From Aeromonas lacus (GTDB lineage: Bacteria; Pseudomonadota; Gammaproteobacteria; Enterobacterales; Aeromonadaceae), in the NCBI RefSeq assembly GCF_000764665.1, contig NZ_JRGM01000154.1:50582-114581 (forward strand): a DNA stretch of 64,000 nt, in the 5' to 3' direction. Positions within the stretch are counted from its first letter, which is position 1, and each line of letters starts with the position of its first letter. Below, piece after piece: positions 9,067 to 17,912 of this stretch. The translations under genes and the position numbers were made by a program. The notes beneath the pieces were generated by a model. That model saw only the letters and a program-made list of their open reading frames with translations. It was not told the DNA's origin and did no database searches.

Positions 9067-12000
9067 CTAGTTTTGCTCAGCCAAAGCGACGGCTTCACCG
9101 ATATCGACTGACACAATGCGAGAAACTCCGGGCTCTTGCATTGTGACGCCAACCAGCTGCTCAGCCATCTCCATGGAGACCTTATTATGACTGATGTAAA
9201 CGAACTGTACTGTGCTCGACATCTCTTTGACAAGAGAACAGAAGCGACCGACGTTCACTTCATCGAGCGGTGCATCCACCTCATCCAGCAGACAAAAAGG
9301 TGCTGGATTGAGTCTGAAGATGGCAAAAACCAGCGCAAGTGCGGTTAACGCCTTCTCCCCCCCGGAAAGCAGGGCAATGGTAGCATTCTTCTTACCCGGA
9401 GGTCTCGCCATGATGCTCACTCCGGCCTCCAAAAGATCATCGGAGGTGAGCTCAAGCCAGGCACTGCCCCCACCAAACACTTTTGGAAAGAGGGATTTTA
9501 AATCTTCGTTGACCTTATCGAAAGTGTCCCGGAAGCGTATTTGTGTCTCTTTATCAATTCTTTTAATGGCTTGGCTCAAGGTTTCCAGCGCTTGCTCAAG
9601 ATCCTGGCACTGGTTTTCCAGATAAGTTGCTCGCGTTTTCGCCTCTTCGTACTCTTCCAGTGCAGCCAGGTTGATGGCGCCAAGTGCTTCCACTTGCGTC
9701 TCCAACGTCTGGATCTCCTGGCGCAGCTTGCCGCGATCAGCGGCAATCAGCACCGCCTGATCGAGATCCACCAGTCGTACACCCAGCTCTTCGAACTGTT
9801 CGTGCAACCCTTGCCGGCGGGTGAGGTTGCGCTCGCGCTCAAGGCGCAGGGTCGCCAGCTTCTCCTGCAGCACCACCAGCTGCTTGTGATCGGCGCTACG
9901 CGCCTGATCCAGCTCGCTCAATTGGCGCTCCAGCTCCGCCAGCCGTTGATGGCAGGCGAGTTGCTGTGCCTCCAGATTGCGCTGCTCGGCCAACAAAGGG
10001 GCGAGATCAGGAATCGCTTCGTTCTCCGGGCTCTTGAGTCCGGCCAGCTCCAGCCCAAGCCTTGCCAGCTCCTCCTCACCAAGCGCAATCAGTTGGCGCA
10101 GGTTGCCAAGCTCAAGCTGCAAACGCTGACAGGTCGCCTGCTGCTGCTCGCGCCGCCCGCGCGCCTCTTCCTGCGCTCGCTCGCAGCGCCCCACCAAATC
10201 CTGAGCCGCCTGCAGCGCTTCGCTCAGGGGCTCGCCCTGCTCCTGCAACTCGGCCAGACGCGCCTCTTCGAGCGCCAGCTGTTGCTCGGTCTCGGCCAGC
10301 CGCTGCGCCTCTTCGGCCTGCTCTTTATCGAGGCGGATCAGCTCTTCGCCAAGCTGGCCGAGCCGCAGCAGCCGCTCTTGTCGCTGACCTTGCTGCAAGC
10401 TCCAGGCTTCGCGCAGTTGCTGCCATTTTTGCTCCTGCTCGCGCAGGGTTCGCTGCGACAACTCCTGCGCATTAACGATGCGTGCCCGCCGTTCGTCGGC
10501 TGCTGCCAGCTGCTCGCTCAATTGTGCCAGCACGTCGGCTGCAGCGCGTTGCTCGATGTGCAACCGCTCACGTTCCCCCAGCAACGCCATGGTACCGAGC
10601 GCGGCGCCTTGCCCAATATCCGCCCAGTTCGGCCCCAACCAGTCGCCGACAGGAGTCAGTACCGACTCACCGGCCAGCAGGGTTGGCTGGCGAGCCTGTG
10701 CCTCTTCCCTGTCATCGGCCAGCCAGATGGCGTTGAGGAAGGCGGGAACGTGATCGCCGCTGATCAAGGAGGCCAGCGTGCCGGCAACGGCTGGCAGCGC
10801 CGGGCCAATCCAGAGTCCGTCCAAAGCCGGATTGCACTCGTCCGCAGGGGTCGCGGTGAGCCAGCGGCCCAGCACCTTGTCGAGTGCCTGAGCCCATGCA
10901 GGGGCAACGTGCAGCCGATCCGCCAGAGTCGCCCCTTCCATCTGCTCGCCAAGGATCTGATCCAGCGTCGTCAGACGCGCCTCCAGTTCTCGCAGCAATC
11001 CCTGCTGCTGGCTGTGGGCGAGCTTGAGTGCTTCATGCTCCTCAATGGCCTGCGCGAGCTGCGCCGCCAGCTCCTCGGCCGCCGCCCGGCCCAACTCCAG
11101 TTCGCCCCCCAGCATCTCGAGGGTCGGTTGCAGATCTGCATCCTCTGCGCCGATGGGGCCGGAGCGCTCATCCTCCAGCTTGAGACGGGCAAGTCGGGTT
11201 TTGGCTTGCAGCTCATGCAAGACACCGAGCCGGGCCCGGGTCTGGTTAAGCTCGCCCTGCAGTCGGGTCACCTGCTGCTGCCACTGTTGTTGGCGCTGGC
11301 GGGTCTGCTCAAGCTGCTCGCTGGCCCGCAGTCGCGCTTCCTGCTGCTCGGTGAGCAACTGCTCACACTGCTCCAGCCGCGCTTCCTCCAGCTCGGCCCT
11401 CAGTACGCCTTCGGTCAGCTGCTCCTGCTGGCTGGCCAGCTGCGCCTTGCGGCTGGTGATGCGCTCCCCGAGAGCCTGAGTTCGCGCCTGCAAGTCACGG
11501 CCAAGCTCGCTCTGGTGCAGCTGTTGCTGTTCAAGACGGGCGATGGCCTGCCCGCCAAGGAAAATCTGCTGTTGCCGATTGGCCTGCTCGGCCTGCGCCT
11601 CCTGCCGAGCCACCGAGAGGGTGACGTGGCGTCCCTCGTCGGCAGTGCGCTTGGCATCGAGCGCCGCCAGCGCCTGCTCGACCTGTGCCAGCTCGCTCTT
11701 GGCCTCGCCAAGGCGAGTCTCCAGCGCCCACAACTCGGAGCCAATCAACTCGGCGCGAGCGGCGCGTGAACGGCTCTTGAGCTGTTTGTAGCGCTCGGCG
11801 GTTTCGGCCTGCGCCTTGAGGTGGTCGAGACGGGAGCCCAGCTCGCCGCGGATATCGCCCAGACGCTCCAGATTCTCCTGGGTGTGGCGAATGCGCTGCT
11901 CGGTTTCGCGACGCCGCTCCTTGTAACGGGAGACGCCGGCCGCCTCCTCCATAAAGAGCTTGAGATCGGCGGGACGGGACTCCACCAGCCGGCTGACAGT

Positions 12001-12441
12001 GCCCTGCTCGATGATGGCGTAGCTGCGGGGACCGAGGCCGGTACCGAGGAAGAGGTCGGTCACATCCTTGCGACGGCACTTCTGGCCATTGATCTGATAG
12101 TGGTTGGTGCCGTCACGCAGCACTTCGCGACGCACCGAGATCTCGGTAAAGCGGCCGAACTCGCCGGGCACCCGGTTGTGGGGATTGTCGAACACCAGTT
12201 CGACCGAGGCGCGGGCATGAGCGGTGCGGTTGACGGAGCCGTTGAAGATGACATCCGTCATGTTCTCGCCGCGCAGATGGCGGGCCGAGCTCTCGCCAAG
12301 CACCCAGCGCACGGCGTCGATCACGTTGGATTTACCACAGCCATTGGGCCCGACCACTGCGGTCATGTCGGCATTGAGCTCGATGCGGGTCGGCTCGACA
12401 AACGACTTGAAGCCGGCGAGTTTGATCAGTTTCAGACGCAT
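9067..12441 (-). CDS. smc: Chromosome segregation ATPase SMC
   Basis: A 1124-residue SMC protein. Walker A (GPNGCGKSN, about 32-40) and the GFKSF N-terminal motif open it. Two long coiled-coil arms rich in Glu, Gln, Leu and Ala flank a hinge at about 490-640 (ADRLHVAPAWAQALDKVLG). The signature motif LLSGGEKALTALAL and Walker B CLLDEVDAPLD are near the C-terminus. This is a true SMC, not MukB, and is a little shorter than the roughly 1160-residue Pseudomonas protein. SMC compacts and separates newly copied chromosomes with kleisin partners ScpA and ScpB, which are not in the window. An AGG site precedes the ATG. The gene is divergent from cysZ. Confidence 0.96.
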   Translation of the reverse strand: MRLKLIKLAGFKSFVEPTRIELNADMTAVVGPNGCGKSNVIDAVRWVLGESSARHLRGENMTDVIFNGSVNRTAHARASVELVFDNPHNRVPGEFGRFTEISVRREVLRDGTNHYQINGQKCRRKDVTDLFLGTGLGPRSYAIIEQGTVSRLVESRPADLKLFMEEAAGVSRYKERRRETEQRIRHTQENLERLGDIRGELGSRLDHLKAQAETAERYKQLKSRSRAARAELIGSELWALETRLGEAKSELAQVEQALAALDAKRTADEGRHVTLSVARQEAQAEQANRQQQIFLGGQAIARLEQQQLHQSELGRDLQARTQALGERITSRKAQLASQQEQLTEGVLRAELEEARLEQCEQLLTEQQEARLRASEQLEQTRQRQQQWQQQVTRLQGELNQTRARLGVLHELQAKTRLARLKLEDERSGPIGAEDADLQPTLEMLGGELELGRAAAEELAAQLAQAIEEHEALKLAHSQQQGLLRELEARLTTLDQILGEQMEGATLADRLHVAPAWAQALDKVLGRWLTATPADECNPALDGLWIGPALPAVAGTLASLISGDHVPAFLNAIWLADDREEAQARQPTLLAGESVLTPVGDWLGPNWADIGQGAALGTMALLGERERLHIEQRAAADVLAQLSEQLAAADERRARIVNAQELSQRTLREQEQKWQQLREAWSLQQGQRQERLLRLGQLGEELIRLDKEQAEEAQRLAETEQQLALEEARLAELQEQGEPLSEALQAAQDLVGRCERAQEEARGRREQQQATCQRLQLELGNLRQLIALGEEELARLGLELAGLKSPENEAIPDLAPLLAEQRNLEAQQLACHQRLAELERQLSELDQARSADHKQLVVLQEKLATLRLERERNLTRRQGLHEQFEELGVRLVDLDQAVLIAADRGKLRQEIQTLETQVEALGAINLAALEEYEEAKTRATYLENQCQDLEQALETLSQAIKRIDKETQIRFRDTFDKVNEDLKSLFPKVFGGGSAWLELTSDDLLEAGVSIMARPPGKKNATIALLSGGEKALTALALVFAIFRLNPAPFCLLDEVDAPLDEVNVGRFCSLVKEMSSTVQFVYISHNKVSMEMAEQLVGVTMQEPGVSRIVSVDIGEAVALAEQN

Positions 12442-12551
12442 GGCGACCTGTATCAGTGGCTAAATAAAGGGGAGGCGGGCAGGCGACTTTACCAAATCAA
12501 AAGCTTGTTTGTAATATGCTGACTGTCTTCCCATGCACAGATGGAGCTCAT

Positions 12552-13316
12552 ATGAGCCAATCACCCCATATGGTCAAAGCGTCAATCAGCGGTGCAGATT
12601 ACTTCCTGCGCGGTTTTTCCCTCATCCGCCAGCCCGGTATCCGCACCTTCGTGCTGATCCCCCTGCTGGTCAACTTCGTGCTGTTCGCCGGCGCCTTCTA
12701 TGCTCTGCTGTTGCAACTCGACGGCCTGTTCGCCTGGCTGCACCAGCAGATCCCGGCCTGGCTCAACTGGCTGGACTACCTGCTCTGGCCGATCGCCCTC
12801 ATCACCATACTGGTGGTCTTCTCCTTTATCTTCAGCTCGGTCGCCAACTGGATTGCCGCCCCCTTCAACGGCCTGCTGGCTGAAAAGGTGGAACAGATCC
12901 TGACCGGCGAGGCCCCCAACGACAGCGGCATGCTCGATATCGTCAAGGATGTGCCGCGCACCTTCGGTCGCGAGTGGAAGAAGCTCAAGTACTACCTGTT
13001 CAAGGCGATCGGCTGTCTCATCCTTTTCCTTATTCCCGTGGTCGGCCAGACTTTAGCCCCCGTGCTCTGGTTCCTGTTCAGCGCCTGGATGATGGCTATC
13101 CAGTACATCGACTATCCGTTCGACAACCACAAGATCGACTTCATCACCATGCGCGATGCCTTGAAGCAGCGCCGTGGCCAGTGCCTCAGCTTTGGCGCTC
13201 TGGTGACCCTCTTCTCCGCCATTCCGGTGGTGAACTTGTTCGTGATGCCGGTCGCCATCTGTGGCGCCACCGCCATCTGGGTCGATCACTACCGGCAGGA
13301 ACAGCTGCGCCGCTGA
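12552..13316 (+). CDS. cysZ: Sulfate permease CysZ
   Basis: A 254-residue membrane protein beginning [11 protein letters not shown]. The ATG at 12552 is chosen because a GGAG site precedes it by six bases; the frame is open further upstream but lacks family similarity there. Characteristic CysZ wording: [29 protein letters not shown] near the start, [20 protein letters not shown], the block WKKLKYYLF, and [13 protein letters not shown] near the end. Four main hydrophobic segments are visible. CysZ brings sulfate into the cytoplasm for cysteine synthesis. It stands alone, divergent from smc, with its own terminator. Confidence 0.93.
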   Translation: MSQSPHMVKASISGADYFLRGFSLIRQPGIRTFVLIPLLVNFVLFAGAFYALLLQLDGLFAWLHQQIPAWLNWLDYLLWPIALITILVVFSFIFSSVANWIAAPFNGLLAEKVEQILTGEAPNDSGMLDIVKDVPRTFGREWKKLKYYLFKAIGCLILFLIPVVGQTLAPVLWFLFSAWMMAIQYIDYPFDNHKIDFITMRDALKQRRGQCLSFGALVTLFSAIPVVNLFVMPVAICGATAIWVDHYRQEQLRR

Positions 13317-13332
13317 TCCTCAAACGGTGATT

Positions 13333-13360
13333 AAAAAGGCACCTATTAAGGTGCCTTTTT
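13333..13360 (+). terminator. Intrinsic terminator after cysZ
   Basis: A perfect 12-bp stem (13333-13344 with 13349-13360, loop ATTA) ends in five T residues. Confidence 0.9.
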
Positions 13361-13460
13361 GCTTTTTCGCATGAATTAAAATAATGGATATATTGCTTTG
13401 CTTGTCCCATATAGTCCGAGTTGTTAGGATGCTCGCCTTTCTCGTACCCTGGGATATCTC

Positions 13461-14075
13461 ATGTTACATGCACTCTTCTTGCTGGGCCTGGTGGCCGAAG
13501 GGATGACTGGTGCGCTGGCAGCGGGCCGGCGACGGATGGATCTGTTTGGTGTGGTGATCATCGCCTCGGCAACCGCCATCGGCGGCGGTACCATCCGCGA
13601 TGTGCTGCTGGGGCACTATCCCCTGCTCTGGGTCGAGCATCCGGAATATGTGCTGCTGGTTGCGGGCTCGGCCATGGCCGGGGTCATCTCGGCGCCGCTG
13701 ATGCGCTACCTCGGCAAGCTCTTTATGGCGCTCGATGCGCTGGGTCTGGTGGTCTTCTCCATTTTCGGCGCAGCAAGAGCGCTGGAAATGGGACATGGCG
13801 CCGGCATCGCCTGCATCATGGCGGTAGTGACTGGGGTCTTTGGCGGGGTGCTGCGGGATCTGCTCTGCCAGCGGATTCCACTGGTGTTTCGCCGCGAGCT
13901 CTATGCCGCCATTTCCCTCATCACGGCAGCCCTCTACTGCCTGGCGCTGGATCAGGGGCTGCCAACCAACTGGGCAGCCTTTGGGGCGATTGGCATCGGC
14001 TTTGTGTTGCGCCTCCTGGCAGTTCGCTTCAAGTGGGGATTGCCCACCTTCAACTACCAATACGCAACCCACTGA
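13461..14075 (+). CDS. YicG-family (TRIC-like) membrane protein
   Basis: A 204-residue integral membrane protein with about seven hydrophobic segments. It has the two inverted-repeat motifs of the UPF0126/YicG family: IGGGTIRDVLLG at about residue 40 and FGGVLRDLLCQRIP at about residue 128. Bacterial members form trimeric channels related to the animal TRIC potassium channels; glycine transport has also been proposed for some, so the physiological substrate is unsettled. A GGGA site lies seven bases before the ATG. It stands alone, followed by a bidirectional terminator. Confidence 0.88.
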   Translation: MLHALFLLGLVAEGMTGALAAGRRRMDLFGVVIIASATAIGGGTIRDVLLGHYPLLWVEHPEYVLLVAGSAMAGVISAPLMRYLGKLFMALDALGLVVFSIFGAARALEMGHGAGIACIMAVVTGVFGGVLRDLLCQRIPLVFRRELYAAISLITAALYCLALDQGLPTNWAAFGAIGIGFVLRLLAVRFKWGLPTFNYQYATH

Positions 14076-14116
14076 GTACGCCAGCTTTTGACGAGACAGC
14101 CCGGATTGCGGACAAC

Positions 14117-14143
14117 AAAAAAGCGCCGGTATGGCGCTTTTTT
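14117..14143. terminator. Bidirectional terminator
   Basis: An 11-bp stem (14117-14127 with 14133-14143) carries six A residues on its left end and six T residues on its right, between the YicG-family gene and the convergent small lipoprotein gene. Confidence 0.88.
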
Positions 14144-14160
14144 CATGGGCCCTTGCAGCC

Positions 14161-14412
14161 TCAGTTAATCCCTTCCGAACTGAAGAAGGTCGCCTTGTCG
14201 GCGATGAAGCGGATCTTGATGTTCTTGCCATCACTACCCCAGATGCAGCTGGTGGTTCCCAGTGCATCGTCACAATGCTCGGCTTTCCCCAGAATGGCGC
14301 TGGCCTCGGCGTAGCTCATCCCCATCTTCAGCTTGTCGTAGTTGTCGCGGTTGAGCTTGCTGCAACCGGTCAATGCCAGGGCGATCAGGATCCCCGTTAC
14401 CAAACGTTTCAT
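14161..14412 (-). CDS. Small DUF3862/SmpA-like lipoprotein
   Basis: An 83-residue precursor starting MKRLVTGILIALALTGCS, with the lipidated Cys at 17. The mature part YDKLKMGMSYAEASAILGK followed by two Cys (HCDD, SCIW) and a final strand is typical of DUF3862, a short fold related to the SmpA/BamE group. The frame is open far upstream, but that part is antisense to the neighbouring gene; the start at 14412 follows a GAGGAGAG site. These lipoproteins are thought to be periplasmic; no precise role is established. Confidence 0.8.
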   Translation of the reverse strand: MKRLVTGILIALALTGCSKLNRDNYDKLKMGMSYAEASAILGKAEHCDDALGTTSCIWGSDGKNIKIRFIADKATFFSSEGIN

Positions 14413-14461
14413 CTGTCTCTCCTCTCTCAATGATTGGAGCCTAACAGGTTGACCCGGGTGA

Positions 14462-15007
14462 TCACCAGCTTCGTACAGGGCCGGTATCGAGGTGAACAAA
14501 GTTGTCGTGGGGGTAGTAGCCGACCCCACCCACCTTGAGATGGAGCGCAGCCTTGCGCAGATTGGCCAGCTGCACGCCGGGAATGCGCACATCGACCGCC
14601 TGTCCCAAGGTGTGGTAGCTATGCTTGGCAACCCCGCGGCTTCTGCGGCGCTTCTGGCGATTGGTCGCCGGAGCCCGATAACCGGAGATGAGCTGGATCT
14701 CCCCTCGCCGCCCCAGTTTGTGCTGCAGCAGGAAGAGCTGATCGAACAGCTTGGTATCGATGTCGAACACTTCATTGCGACGATAGTCGCGGAAGATATG
14801 GTTCAGTTCGGCCAGCCCGTCATTCAGATAGCGGCCATTTTCCCAATAACTGACCCTTGCCCGCTCACCGGTGTTGAGATTGAAAAAGCTCAGTTCACGA
14901 CCAGTGGTACTGCGGCTTGCCAGCGCCGGGAAAGAGACCAGCGAGCTACCCAGCAGGCAACCGGCTCCCAGCAACAGGCGACGACGACTTATCTCTTGTT
15001 CCAGCAT
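14462..15007 (-). CDS. YcbK-type DUF882 protein, probable peptidoglycan hydrolase, Tat-exported
   Basis: About 181 residues. The start at 15007 gives a Tat-style signal, SRRRLLLGAGCLLG, seven residues in; in-frame starts lie further upstream (15022, 15040, TTG at 15061) and none has a good ribosome site. The mature part matches YcbK/DUF882, a peptidase M15-like fold: AELNHIFRDYRRNEV, LISGYRAPATN, RGVAKHSYHTLGQAVDVRIPG and GGVGYYPHDNFVHLDTGP, which contain the His and Asp metal ligands. Family members are thought to trim peptidoglycan. It lies just downstream of the YcbB-type transpeptidase gene, the same order as in E. coli. Confidence 0.88.
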   Translation of the reverse strand: MLEQEISRRRLLLGAGCLLGSSLVSFPALASRSTTGRELSFFNLNTGERARVSYWENGRYLNDGLAELNHIFRDYRRNEVFDIDTKLFDQLFLLQHKLGRRGEIQLISGYRAPATNRQKRRRSRGVAKHSYHTLGQAVDVRIPGVQLANLRKAALHLKVGGVGYYPHDNFVHLDTGPVRSW

Positions 15008-15128
15008 AAGGGGTCCGTCCATCGCAGATTCAAGCGACATGGTTGAATAAAGATTGTTCAATGAATTCGGTTCAGGCGCTTGAAACTACCTCCAGGCCGG
15101 GATCATGTCAAACCTCTCTCGCCCATGA

Positions 15129-15154
15129 AAAAGCCCGGCCATGGCCGGGCTTTT
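15129..15154 (-). terminator. Intrinsic terminator between the YcbB and YcbK genes
   Basis: A 12-bp palindrome (15129-15140 with 15143-15154) has T runs on either strand. It lies just past the YcbB-type gene and upstream of the YcbK-type start, so the two may not be fully co-transcribed. Confidence 0.8.
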
Positions 15155-15170
15155 CACTCTGTGGCAGGGA

Positions 15171-16655
15171 TCACAGCAGACGGCTCTGGAAGCTGACCCG
15201 ATCAAATCCGTAGATGTCGTTGCGCAGTTGCTGACGACCATCTTCGTCGATCCAGCTGCTCCAGTAGACAGTAAACACCGGAATTGGCTTGGTCAGCGGC
15301 AACCACTTGGTCTCGCTCTCCTTGAGGATCGACGCCACCTTGTCCGGCTGGTAGCGGGAGTCTGCCAGCAGCAGTTCGGCCAGATCATCGGCATGCTCGA
15401 CCCGGATACAACCCGAGCTGAAGGCGCGAGCCCCCTGCTCAAACAGGGATTTGCGCGGGGTCGAGTGGAGGTAGATGGCCTCGTTGTTGGGCAGGTAGAA
15501 CTTGTAGCGACCGAGCGCGTTGTGATCGCCCGGCTTTTGCCGCAGACGATAAGGGAAACCGGCGGCCAGCGCCTGACGCCACCCCTCTTCGGTGAACTGG
15601 ACCGGATTGCCCTCGCCATCGATCACATCGAACTGCTCACGACTCAGATAGGCAGGATCGCGACTCAGCTTGGGCAGAATATCCTTGCTCAGAATGGAGC
15701 GCGGCACATGCCAGGAGGGGTTGAGCACGATGGAACGAATTTCGCTGGCGAGGATGGGTGTAGCACGCTGCTCCTTGCCGACGATGACCCGGCTGGTAAA
15801 GACCTCGTTACCGGACTCCACCACGCTCAGGCGATAGTCAGGAATGTTGACCAGTACATAACGGGGTTTGCTCAGCTGATCGACCAGATCACGGCGCCAC
15901 AGGTTACGCAGCAGCAGGCTGGCACGTACTTGCGGCCCGGTATTGAGCCAGGAGCGGGTCTGACGGCCGATCACGCCGTCGGCGGTCAGACCGTGACGAC
16001 GCTGGAACTGCTTGATAGCCTGTTCGGTATCGGCGTCATAGATGGCATCGCCGTGCCTGGGCGCGCTATCTCCCAGCTCGTTGAGCATGGTACGGATCTG
16101 GCCAAGCTCGTCAGAGCTCTCACCGGCACGCAGGGTCGGCATGTCGAGGGTGGGCCACTTATTGGCCATCGGCATCGCCAAAAGCTTGTGGACCTTCTCC
16201 CGCACCGCATCATATTCAGCCACCTGAGGGCGCAGCGATTTCACCTGAGTGAGCAGGTCATCATCGCTTGGTTTGGTGACCACGGGACGGTTCAGATCGA
16301 ACTTGAGCGTCTTCATCTGTTCCCGGGAGACCAGATCCATCGACCGCCAGGCATACTGAAAGCGACCCAGCTTGGCGAACGCTTCGTCATAAATAGCGCC
16401 CCGCGCCGCAGCAGGAGTTGCCTGCATCCGTCGCCAGAGCTTGAAAAAATCGGGATGGAGCTGGGCAAGTACCGCTTCCTGCAGCTGCTGCTCCAACTCG
16501 ATACGGGCCTGTTCGGCCTTGCTGCCCTGATACCAGTCATGCTGGGTTTTGCTGGCAGCGACTACCACCTGTGCCTCGGCCGCATGCACTACTCCGGCAG
16601 GCAAACAGCCAAACCAGACCAGATTGGCAAGGGCCAGCCAATACTTCATCCCCAT
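15171..16655 (-). CDS. L,D-transpeptidase of the YcbB/LdtD type
   Basis: A 494-residue secreted protein with an N-terminal signal (cut near VVHA-AE). A peptidoglycan-binding domain is at about 205-260 (YDADTEQAIKQFQRRHGL). The YkuD catalytic domain follows from about 290, with WHVPRSILSKDILPKL, HSTPRKSLF and the active-site loop SSGCIRVEHADD; the nucleophile is Cys416. YcbB enzymes make 3-3 crosslinks in peptidoglycan and can bypass penicillin-binding proteins under beta-lactam stress. A GAGG site lies five bases before the ATG. The YcbK-type gene is next downstream. Confidence 0.93.
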   Translation of the reverse strand: MGMKYWLALANLVWFGCLPAGVVHAAEAQVVVAASKTQHDWYQGSKAEQARIELEQQLQEAVLAQLHPDFFKLWRRMQATPAAARGAIYDEAFAKLGRFQYAWRSMDLVSREQMKTLKFDLNRPVVTKPSDDDLLTQVKSLRPQVAEYDAVREKVHKLLAMPMANKWPTLDMPTLRAGESSDELGQIRTMLNELGDSAPRHGDAIYDADTEQAIKQFQRRHGLTADGVIGRQTRSWLNTGPQVRASLLLRNLWRRDLVDQLSKPRYVLVNIPDYRLSVVESGNEVFTSRVIVGKEQRATPILASEIRSIVLNPSWHVPRSILSKDILPKLSRDPAYLSREQFDVIDGEGNPVQFTEEGWRQALAAGFPYRLRQKPGDHNALGRYKFYLPNNEAIYLHSTPRKSLFEQGARAFSSGCIRVEHADDLAELLLADSRYQPDKVASILKESETKWLPLTKPIPVFTVYWSSWIDEDGRQQLRNDIYGFDRVSFQSRLL

Positions 16656-17313
16656 GGATACCTCAAAACGATGTGTTCACTCTGTCAGACCCTCTGGTCC
16701 GGCTGCTCATGATGCGTGAATGGCTATCACTTTGCCAGCACCCCGGAACATAGCGCCACCAGATAATTTCATTGTCATTGATTGAATCGCAATCGGCCAA
16801 TTCCCCCGTTGCTGCGAGCGGAAGAGCCAGCATCCGACCGCCAATCGCCAAATAAAAGCAAGGTGCTCACCAGTGCTGCACCGACATGCGTAAAGCCGCT
16901 ACAGAGCAGGTGGTCAGCCGGTGTGTGATAACCACGCCCTGGCTAATGAGGTCAGCCCGAAACGCTCCAGGTTTATCGACTGCCACCTCGACTGACTGAA
17001 GGGGTAAACCGGTAAAAAAGGGGCTCATATCAGTGCTATTGGAACTATCAGTAACGCCAGTAACGCCATCCGCAAGAAAATGACGCAGCAAAGAGCACCC
17101 TTTTCTTATGCCAAAGAGAAGCATTCCTTTGTAATCAGCTACTTCCATAATGTTTGTTTTATCAACAAACAGTCGAGTAGGGTTTGGAGCATCGAGCAAA
17201 AGGGGTTAATATGTGACCAAATATTTTTTTGTGATCCACTATGCTTTTTTTGCAATTGGATTAGCATATGCGCGAGATCTGCCTACCAATTTCAGTCAGG
17301 CGTAGAGAGTGAT
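16656..17313. other. Long gap with no supported gene
   Basis: This 658-base stretch is less GC-rich than its surroundings, and the part after 17100 is clearly AT-rich, with poly-T tracts near 17223 and 17245. One minus-strand frame (16867-17199) is open for 110 codons but has no ribosome site, only a TTG or an internal ATG start, and no family I know. It may be a decayed gene. The AT-rich end probably carries the promoter of the glycosylation operon at 17314. Confidence 0.5.
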
Positions 17314-17859
17314 ATGACGTATAAAAAGTTTGGTTTTCTGACCGCCATCCTGGCGCTGAGCGGTTTCTATCTTTACACCCTCTATCTGGCGGCTCACCCC
17401 AACGTGAGTCTGGCCTACCGACTCTATTATCTGGAGGGGAAAACCCGTTTCTGGGAACACAACTCCAGCATGACCTATCTGCCGGGCAACGAGCTCAACC
17501 TCACCAAACCGAGCCGTTTCCTGTCGAGCGAAGGCTGGGCTAAAAAACCGAGCGAGGAAGGCACCCAGCTGAGCGGCAAGGGCGGCCTCTACTTCGTACT
17601 GCCCAAGCAGGCTGCCAATCCGGAAGAGCTGACCATCCACGCTCGCGTCAACAGCCCGCAAGCGGGCGCTCTGCTGCAGGTGGCGCTCGGTCACGACTTT
17701 ACCACTACAGTCAAACTGGCCAAGGCCGGGATTAACGAAATCCGTCTCAGCCTGCCGGGGGATTCCCTCACCGCAGATCCCAAGCGCCCCAATTTTCTGG
17801 CGCTCTCGGCACCAACCCCCATCAACGTTCAATCAGTGCGCCTGACCGTTGCCCAGTGA
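17314..17859 (+). CDS. Membrane-anchored protein of a glycosylation operon, function unknown
   Basis: About 181 residues. The start at 17314 follows an AGAG site and gives a sensible N-terminal anchor (FGFLTAILALSGFYLYTLYL); longer frames upstream are Cys-rich and improbable. The rest, about residues 30-181, looks like a periplasmic beta-rich domain: GGLYFVLPKQA, ELTIHARVNSPQAGALLQVALG, INEIRLSLPGDSL and a last strand SVRLTV, a layout like a carbohydrate-binding jelly roll. I do not recognise a family. It precedes the glycosyltransferase gene by 53 bases on the same strand and probably acts in the same pathway. Confidence 0.75.
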   Translation: MTYKKFGFLTAILALSGFYLYTLYLAAHPNVSLAYRLYYLEGKTRFWEHNSSMTYLPGNELNLTKPSRFLSSEGWAKKPSEEGTQLSGKGGLYFVLPKQAANPEELTIHARVNSPQAGALLQVALGHDFTTTVKLAKAGINEIRLSLPGDSLTADPKRPNFLALSAPTPINVQSVRLTVAQ

Positions 17860-17912
17860 TATTTGCCCTGAACACCGTTTTATAAAAACTACTATCCAAT
17901 AAGGACGTTCTT

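Noticed and set aside
9541..11769. 742-codon plus-strand open frame opposite smc
   Set aside because: Leu- and Gln-rich antisense of the coiled-coil arms; no ribosome site and no family likeness.
16867..17199. 110-codon minus-strand frame in the gap before the glycosylation operon
   Set aside because: No ribosome site, only TTG or internal ATG starts, no family; kept only as a possible remnant in the gap entry.
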